5,236 bases of DNA from an uncultured bacterium (GTDB lineage Bacteria > Planctomycetota > Phycisphaerae > Phycisphaerales > UBA1924), in NCBI GenBank assembly GCA_938003595.1, contig CALKYH010000255.1, positions 1 through 5,236 on the forward strand. The letters run 5' to 3'. Positions 1 to 5,236 of the stretch are shown piece after piece. Below the pieces are notes generated by a model. It saw only the letters and a list, made by a program, of their open reading frames with translations. It was not told the DNA's origin and did no database searches. The position numbers and the translations under genes were made by a program. The first letter of the stretch is position 1; each line of letters opens with the position of its first letter.

Positions 1-1071
1 GACCTGTGCCTGTCGTGCAAGGCGTGCAAGACGGAGTGCCCGAGCAATGTGGACATCGCGCGGCTGAAGGCGGAGTACCAGGCGCAGCGGTTCCGTAGCG
101 GGTCGATGCCCACGCTCAAGGACCGGCTGATGGCGGAGGTGCGGACGCTGAACCGGCTGGGCTCGATGCTGCCCGAGATGGCGAACGCGGCGCAGGGCTC
201 GAGGCTGGGCCGTGGGCTCATCGGGCGTGTGATGGGGCTGCACCCGGAGCGGTCGCTGCCGGGGTTTGCGCCGTCGCTGTTCGGATGGAAGAAGCGGCGC
301 GAGAGGCGAGCGCCCAAGGGCGGGAAGGCGCGGCCTCGGGTCGTCCTGTTCGCGGACTGCTTCACGACCTACAACGAGCCGCACATCGGCGGCGCGGCGG
401 CGCTGGCGCTGGAGGCGTTCGGCTACGAGGTCGTGCTGCCTCGTTCGGGCTGCTGCGGGCGCCCGGCGATGTCGATGGGGCTGCTGCCGCGAGCGATCGA
501 GCAGGCGTCGCGGACGCTGGATGACCTGGCGCCGTACATCGAGGACGAGGGCGTCGTGGCGATCCTGGTGTGCGAGCCGTCGTGCCTGTCGGAGTTCAAG
601 GACGACTGGCTGTCGCTGAAGATGCCGGGGGACCGGGGCCTGCGCGAGCGGCTGGCGGGCAAGGCGATGCTGGTGGAGGAGTTCCTCGACGCGCGGTGGG
701 AGTCGCACCCGCGCCGGCCGCAGCTGGCCGGCGAGCGGACCGTGCTGCTGCACGCGCACTGTCATCAGAAAGCGCTGTGGGGCGCGGAGACCTCGGCCCG
801 GCTGCTGCGCCGGGTGTTCGGCGATCGGCTGAAGGTCCTGGACACCGGGTGCTGCGGCATGGCGGGGTCGTTCGGGTACGCGGCGCATCGGTACGACCTG
901 AGCATGCGCATCGGGGAGCTGACGCTGTTCCCGGCGGTTCGCGCGGCGGGCGACGGGGCGGAGGTCGCGGCGCCGGGGACTTCCTGCAGACACCAGCTCA
1001 AGGACGGCGTGGGCATCCGGGCGAAGCACCCCATCGAACTCATCGCCGAGGCGCTGCCGCCGTCTGCGTAG
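1..1071 (+). CDS. FAD-linked oxidase / Fe-S oxidoreductase (YdiJ/D-lactate dehydrogenase type), C-terminal part
   Basis: The frame is open from base 1, so the 5' end lies outside the window; 356 residues are visible before the TAG stop. Visible residues 3-14 carry CLSCKACKTECP, a CxxCxxCxxxCP [4Fe-4S] site. Two CCG (cysteine-rich) domains follow: C120, C151-C152-G153 and CEPSC at 191-195, then HCHQ at 253-256, C284-C285-G286 and SCRHQ at 328-332. This order, with the CKACK...CPSNVD signature, is that of the C-terminal electron-transfer module of large (about 950-1000 residue) FAD-linked 2-hydroxyacid/D-lactate dehydrogenases such as YdiJ. In that family the missing N-terminal part binds FAD and oxidises the hydroxyacid, and the Fe-S/CCG part passes electrons to the respiratory chain. 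A GlcF/LutA-like stand-alone Fe-S subunit is the main alternative, because the FAD part is not in view. The GTG at 49 would split the Fe-S site from the protein and is not a credible start. All cysteine ligands expected here are present. The substrate cannot be assigned. Confidence 0.88.
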   Translation, partial: DLCLSCKACKTECPSNVDIARLKAEYQAQRFRSGSMPTLKDRLMAEVRTLNRLGSMLPEMANAAQGSRLGRGLIGRVMGLHPERSLPGFAPSLFGWKKRRERRAPKGGKARPRVVLFADCFTTYNEPHIGGAAALALEAFGYEVVLPRSGCCGRPAMSMGLLPRAIEQASRTLDDLAPYIEDEGVVAILVCEPSCLSEFKDDWLSLKMPGDRGLRERLAGKAMLVEEFLDARWESHPRRPQLAGERTVLLHAHCHQKALWGAETSARLLRRVFGDRLKVLDTGCCGMAGSFGYAAHRYDLSMRIGELTLFPAVRAAGDGAEVAAPGTSCRHQLKDGVGIRAKHPIELIAEALPPSA

Positions 1072-1082
1072 GATGGCGGTAC

Positions 1083-1088
1083 AAGGGG
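1083..1088 (+). promoter_or_regulatory. Shine-Dalgarno-like AAGGGG before the M24 peptidase
   Basis: AAGGGG lies in the 20-nt gap between the upstream stop and the peptidase start. It is only 3 nt from the ATG at 1092 but 9 nt from the in-frame ATG at 1098. By spacing alone the second ATG (two residues shorter) is at least as likely to be the real start. Confidence 0.5.
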
Positions 1089-1091
1089 ACC

Positions 1092-2240
1092 ATGACCATG
1101 ATCGAACCCAAGCCGACCATTCTCGCCGGCGTCCCGGCGCACAACCCGTGGCTCTTCCGCGCCGTGCCGTTCGCGGTGGGCGACCCCGCGGCGTTTATCA
1201 CCATCCCGGGGCGCGGGACCTACTTCATCCTGCGCGACATCGAGATGGACCGCGCGAAGAAGGCGGGCGTGGCGGACTTCGTGCACGGGCCGCGGGACTT
1301 CGTGCCGGCGGGCGGGCTCTCGGCGGATCGGGAGACGGCGACGGCCCAGGCCGCGGCCGAGTGCCTGCGCCGCGAGGGTGTGCGCGAGGTGTGGACGGAC
1401 CGCTCGCTGCCGATGATCTTCGCCCACGCGCTGCAGAACGCGGCGGTCAAGGTGAACTGCGATCCGGAGATGGGCGTGCTGGAGCGGCGGGCCAAGACCG
1501 CGCGGGAGGTCGAGGCGCTGCGCAAGGCCCAGAAGACCACCGAGGACGCGGTGCGCTTCGCGTGCGAGACCATCGGACGCGCCAAGGCGGGGGCCGACGG
1601 CGTCCTGCAGCACGAGGGCAAGCCGCTGACCAGCGAGCGGGTGCGGTCGATGATCGACATCTTCCTGCTGGAGCGCGGATTCTCGACGAGCGACTCCATC
1701 GTCGCGGGCGGCAGGCAGGGCGGCGACTGCCACGAGCGCGGCAAGGGCCCGCTGCGGACCGGCGAGACGGTGATCGTGGATGTGTTCCCGATGGACCCGG
1801 CCAGCCGCTACTACGGCGACTGCACGCGCACCGTGGTGCACGGGGCGATCCCCAAGCAGGTGGCGGAGATGCACGCGGCGGTGGTCGCGGCGAAGAAGGC
1901 CGCGATCGGCGCCACGCGCGCGGGGGCGACGGGCGAGGCCGTGCACCGGGCGGCGTGCGATGTGTTCACGGCGCGGGGCTTCGGAGTGGGCCTGCCCGAG
2001 GCGGGGTCGGCGGACATCTCGTACCCGCACGGCACGGGGCACGGCGTGGGTCTGGATGTGCACGAGCCGCCGCTGCTGGACAACGGCGGCCCGGCGCTGG
2101 TGGTGGGGGACTGCCTGACAATCGAACCGGGGCTGTACAGCCACGCGATCGGCGGCGTGCGCGTGGAAGACATGGTCATCGTGACCGAGGCCGGCTGCGA
2201 CAACCTGAACACTCTCCCCGAGGGGCTGACATGGGCCTGA
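1092..2240 (+). CDS. M24 family metallopeptidase (Xaa-Pro dipeptidase/aminopeptidase-like)
   Basis: A 382-residue protein with a creatinase/prolidase-type N-terminal domain (about residues 1-140) and a C-terminal pita-bread M24 domain. All five expected dinuclear-metal ligands are visible: D230 (IVDVFP), D243 (YYGDCTRT), H317 (GTGHGVG), E345 (TIEPG) and E359 (RVEDM), plus the probable catalytic H324 (DVHEPP). Family members are usually cytoplasmic and remove or cleave residues next to proline; no signal peptide is seen here. The length is normal for prolidase/PepQ-like enzymes. The two Asp ligands are 13 residues apart, against 11 in methionine aminopeptidase and PepP, a small insertion (PMDPASRYY region). 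The gene starts 20 nt after the upstream oxidoreductase and overlaps the next gene by 10 nt, so co-transcription is likely. The open frame extends upstream to 570, but that part overlaps the CCG domains and reads as Arg/Gly/Ala-rich noise. The start is ATG 1092 or ATG 1098. Family assignment is firm; exact substrate (dipeptide, aminopeptide or another amidinohydrolase-like substrate) is not known. Confidence 0.92.
   Translation: MTMIEPKPTILAGVPAHNPWLFRAVPFAVGDPAAFITIPGRGTYFILRDIEMDRAKKAGVADFVHGPRDFVPAGGLSADRETATAQAAAECLRREGVREVWTDRSLPMIFAHALQNAAVKVNCDPEMGVLERRAKTAREVEALRKAQKTTEDAVRFACETIGRAKAGADGVLQHEGKPLTSERVRSMIDIFLLERGFSTSDSIVAGGRQGGDCHERGKGPLRTGETVIVDVFPMDPASRYYGDCTRTVVHGAIPKQVAEMHAAVVAAKKAAIGATRAGATGEAVHRAACDVFTARGFGVGLPEAGSADISYPHGTGHGVGLDVHEPPLLDNGGPALVVGDCLTIEPGLYSHAIGGVRVEDMVIVTEAGCDNLNTLPEGLTWA
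2220..2225 (+). promoter_or_regulatory. Ribosome binding site GAGGGG for the PQQ dehydrogenase homologue
   Basis: GAGGGG lies inside the last codons of the peptidase gene, 5 nt before the ATG at 2231. Together with the 10-nt overlap of stop and start regions it supports this start and suggests translational coupling. Confidence 0.6.
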
Positions 2241-3394
2241 TCCCCACGCTCGTTTGCATCGCCGTCGTCGGACAGGCCGCCTCGCGCGGCGCCGATGTGC
2301 CGGCGTTCGATGTCCGGCCCGGCTACCGCGTGACGCTCGCGGCGAAGGTGGACAACGCCCGCTTCATGGAGTTCGGCCCCGACGGGACGCTGTATGTGAG
2401 CATCCCGACCTCCGGCGAGGTGCTGGCGCTGCGCGACGAGGATGGCGACGGCGCCTTCGAGAAGCAATCGGTGTTCGTGAAGGGCTACGCCGGCGTGCAC
2501 GGGCTGTGCTGGAGCGGCGAGGAGCTGTGGTTCGCCCAGTCCGGCGCGATCCACAAGGCGCGCGACACGAACGGCGACGGCGTGGCCGACGGCGTGGAGA
2601 CCGTCATCGCCGAGGGCAAGCTGCCCTCCGGCGGCGGGCACTGGTGGAGGTCGCTGCTGGTGACGGACGAGGCGATCTACACCTCCATCGGCGACAGCGG
2701 CAACATCACCGACGAGACCTCCACGGAGCGGCAGAAGCTGTTCCGCTTCGCCCGGAATGGATCAGGGAAGAAACTGGTGTGCTCGGGCATCCGCAACACC
2801 GAGAAGCTGCGCCTCCGCCCGGGCACCGACGAGGTCTGGGGCGTGGATCACGGGTCCGACTGGTTCGGGCGCGAGTACGGCGAGCGGCGGAACAACCAGC
2901 CCATCACCGATGTCATGCCGCCGGACGAGCTGAACCACTACACGCAGGACGGGTTCTACGGGCATCCGTTCATCGTGGGGGTCGGCGTGCCGCGTCTGGA
3001 GTTCAAGGACAAGCGCGACATCGTGGACCTGGCCGACCAGACCACGGCGCCCGCGTGGCTGTTCGGGGCGCACTGGGCGGCGAACGGCTGGACCTTCCTG
3101 GAGAGCGACGGCCTGGGCCCCGACCACCGGGGCGACGCGATCGTCGCGCTGCACGGCTCGTGGAATTCCACCGATCGAGTGGGCTACGGCGTGGAGCGGG
3201 TGCTGTTCGACGAGCACACCGGCCGGCCTTACGGCGCGCTGCGACTGGTGACGACGCTCGATCCGAATGGGCGCGTGCTGGCCCGGCCGGTCGATTGCGC
3301 GGAGGCGCCCGACGGAACCGTGCTGTTCTCGTGCGACGCGACGGGCAGGATTTATCGGATCAGCCCGGACCCGGCCCCGCGCCAGGGGCGCTGA
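2231..3394 (+). CDS. PQQ-dependent sugar dehydrogenase homologue (sorbosone/glucose dehydrogenase family), exported
   Basis: A 387-residue six-bladed beta-propeller-type protein. Residues 1 to about 20 (MGLIPTLVCIAVVGQAAS) form a short hydrophobic leader that looks like a signal peptide, so the enzyme probably acts in the periplasm. Family-like blocks follow in order: MEFGPDGTLYVS, a VHGLCW block, GGGHWWRSL (H137 at the place of the family's catalytic His, R140), TSIGDSGN, GIRNTEKLRLRPGT with VWGVDHGSDW, FYGHPF, LHGSWNSTDRVGYGVERV and a closing DATGRIYRI. These resemble soluble PQQ sugar/L-sorbosone dehydrogenases, which oxidise sugars or related aldehydes and alcohols and pass electrons to a respiratory acceptor. 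Two EF-hand-like acidic loops, DEDGDGAFE (69-77) and DTNGDGVAD (112-120), may bind calcium. The start ATG has a good GAGGGG site and overlaps the peptidase stop by 10 nt. No cytochrome domain or PQQ biosynthesis gene is in the window. Enzymatic activity and substrate are inferred from family only; a non-catalytic propeller is possible. Confidence 0.85.
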   Translation: MGLIPTLVCIAVVGQAASRGADVPAFDVRPGYRVTLAAKVDNARFMEFGPDGTLYVSIPTSGEVLALRDEDGDGAFEKQSVFVKGYAGVHGLCWSGEELWFAQSGAIHKARDTNGDGVADGVETVIAEGKLPSGGGHWWRSLLVTDEAIYTSIGDSGNITDETSTERQKLFRFARNGSGKKLVCSGIRNTEKLRLRPGTDEVWGVDHGSDWFGREYGERRNNQPITDVMPPDELNHYTQDGFYGHPFIVGVGVPRLEFKDKRDIVDLADQTTAPAWLFGAHWAANGWTFLESDGLGPDHRGDAIVALHGSWNSTDRVGYGVERVLFDEHTGRPYGALRLVTTLDPNGRVLARPVDCAEAPDGTVLFSCDATGRIYRISPDPAPRQGR

Positions 3395-3411
3395 TCGGCC
3401 GGGGGGCCGAT
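3394..3411. terminator. Putative hairpin terminator between converging genes
   Basis: ATCGGCC (3394-3400) and GGCCGAT (3405-3411) form a perfect 7-bp stem around a GGGG loop, beginning on the last base of the dehydrogenase stop codon. It sits between the + strand gene set and the convergent tRNA-His, where a bidirectional terminator would be useful. There is no proper U-tract: GTGGTGTTC follows on the + strand. It may therefore only pause polymerase or protect the mRNA 3' end. Confidence 0.4.
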
Positions 3412-3429
3412 GTGGTGTTCGGGAAGAAG

Positions 3430-3503
3430 GGCGACCGAGGGGACTCGAACCCCCGACCCCCTGGACCACAACCAGGTGCTCTAACCAACTGAGCTACGGC
3501 CGC
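3430..3503 (-). tRNA. tRNA-His (anticodon GUG)
   Basis: Read on the - strand, the 74 nt fold into a complete cloverleaf. The 7-bp acceptor stem has GCGGCCG against CGGTCGC with one G-U pair. The D arm is GCTC/GAGC. The anticodon stem is CCTGG/CCAGG around the loop TTGTGGT, giving anticodon GTG for histidine. The variable loop has 5 nt, and the T arm is GGGGG/CCCCT around TTCGAGT. The base just before position 1 is G (complement of 3504) and the discriminator base 73 is C, so the G-1:C73 pair that identifies histidyl-tRNA can form from the encoded sequence. CCA is not encoded: CTTCTT follows directly. The gene is convergent with the peptidase/dehydrogenase set and divergent from pckA, and has its own promoter-like sequence. 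Confidence 0.97.
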
Positions 3504-3520
3504 CATCGAATTGGGCCGCG

Positions 3521-3550
3521 ACTGTACGCCGGGAGCCCGCCCGGCGTCAA
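3521..3550 (-). promoter_or_regulatory. Sigma70-like promoter of tRNA-His
   Basis: On the - strand, TTGACG (complement of 3545-3550, 5 of 6 matches to the -35 consensus) is followed after 18 nt by TACAGT (complement of 3521-3526, 4 of 6 matches including the key TA and final T). The -10 box ends 16 nt before the G-1 base of the tRNA, giving a short expected 5' leader of about 9 nt, as is common for tRNA genes. Confidence 0.6.
3526..3547. repeat. 8-bp perfect inverted repeat in the tRNA-His promoter spacer
   Basis: ACGCCGGG (3526-3533) and CCCGGCGT (3540-3547) are exact reverse complements around the 6-nt loop AGCCCG. The repeat fills the spacer between the -10 and -35 boxes of the tRNA-His promoter and just overlaps both boxes. 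It could be an operator or a chance product of high GC content. It has no T-run beside it, so it is not a typical terminator. Confidence 0.45.
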
Positions 3551-3625
3551 TGGAACGGGGTCCTGGAGGCCCCGGCGTCGGGTGGCCGGGCGTCCGGAGG
3601 GGCCGGTGGGGTACACAACCGCATC

Positions 3626-3630
3626 GGAGG
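3626..3630 (+). promoter_or_regulatory. Possible ribosome binding site GGAGG for an alternative GTG start of pckA
   Basis: GGAGG lies 8 nt before a GTG at 3639 that is in frame with pckA and would add 28 residues. It is a far better Shine-Dalgarno match than anything before ATG 3723, where only AGG at 3708-3710, 12 nt away, is seen. The codons between 3639 and 3722 are less GC3-biased than the gene itself, which argues against translation there. Confidence 0.35.
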
Positions 3631-3722
3631 CGGCTATCGTGATCGATTCCCCCCTCGCTGGAGGGCCCGGCAACCAGGCCGCGCAGGGGGTTCGCACCGT
3701 CCAACCCAGGCAAATCCTCGTC

Positions 3723-5236
<1,514 letters not shown>

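Larger units (their letters stand above)
3505..3722. other. Intergenic region between tRNA-His and pckA
   Basis: These 218 nt separate divergent genes. The left part holds the tRNA-His promoter. The middle (about 3551-3610) is very GC-rich, with CCCGGCGTC at 3540-3548 repeated at 3571-3579 and a near copy, CCGGGCGTC, at 3586-3594. GGCCCC (3568-3573) and GGGGCC (3599-3604) could pair. The right part has a GGAGG motif at 3626-3630 and a small CCCTC/GAGGG hairpin at 3652-3665. No convincing sigma70 promoter for pckA is seen; TATCGT at 3634-3639 is a weak -10 candidate without a good -35. Confidence 0.5.

Noticed and set aside
570..1091. N-terminal extension of the M24 peptidase frame
   Set aside because: It overlaps the CCG domains of the upstream gene, has no family similarity and lacks a sensible start. 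The protein begins naturally at 1092 or 1098.
765..2144. A 459-codon open frame on the - strand opposite the oxidoreductase and peptidase
   Set aside because: Its product is Arg/His/Ala-rich with no recognisable domain, and the + strand genes here have full catalytic motif sets.
1073..2230. Upstream extension of the dehydrogenase frame from ATG 1073
   Set aside because: It covers the whole peptidase gene in another frame and reads as low-complexity Arg/Gly/Ala sequence. The signal peptide and ribosome site place the start at 2231.
3551..3610. GC-rich partial repeats and dyads (GGCCCC/GGGGCC, CCCGGCGTC copies) as a regulatory array
   Set aside because: The units are short, imperfectly spaced and of extreme GC content, so chance matches are likely. 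They are noted only in the intergenic description.

Overview
The window is a GC-rich (roughly 70% by eye), densely coding bacterial chromosome segment with strong G/C preference at third codon positions. It holds four protein genes on the + strand, the first and last cut by the window edges, and one tRNA gene on the - strand. No mobile element, CRISPR array, phage gene or toxin/defence gene is visible. The organism cannot be named from the sequence. The mix of a YdiJ-type FAD/Fe-S oxidase, a sorbosone-type PQQ dehydrogenase with EF-hand-like DxDxDG loops, and an ATP-type PEP carboxykinase would fit an uncultured, Phycisphaerae-like member of the Planctomycetota, but this is a weak inference.

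Layout. Positions 1-1071 are the C-terminal part of a large flavin/iron-sulfur oxidoreductase of the D-lactate/2-hydroxyacid dehydrogenase type (one [4Fe-4S] motif and two CCG domains). After 20 nt comes an M24 (Xaa-Pro dipeptidase/aminopeptidase-like) metallopeptidase at 1092-2240. Its end overlaps by 10 nt the start of an exported PQQ-dependent sugar (sorbosone-type) dehydrogenase homologue at 2231-3394. These three genes look like one transcription unit ending at a small hairpin at 3394-3411. A tRNA-His gene (anticodon GUG) lies convergently at 3430-3503 on the - strand, with its own sigma70-like promoter at 3521-3550. A 218-nt GC-rich intergenic stretch then leads to pckA, ATP-dependent phosphoenolpyruvate carboxykinase, which starts at 3723 (or possibly at GTG 3639) and runs off the window about 30 residues before its expected end.

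How the genes fit together. The oxidoreductase (2-hydroxyacid oxidation into the respiratory chain), the periplasmic sugar/aldehyde dehydrogenase homologue and PEP carboxykinase (oxaloacetate to PEP) are all central-carbon or electron-donor enzymes. Only the first three appear co-transcribed, and the peptidase has no obvious link to them. The gene content is ordinary housekeeping metabolism.

The most unusual signal is compositional. The palindrome ACGT does not occur once in 5,236 bases, while GTAC, which has the same composition, occurs 16 times. Codon choice bends to keep ACGT out: every Asp-Val, Asn-Val and Tyr-Val junction that I found uses GAT/AAT/TAT, although C-ending codons dominate elsewhere. 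This suggests genome-wide restriction avoidance or methylation-driven loss of ACGT.
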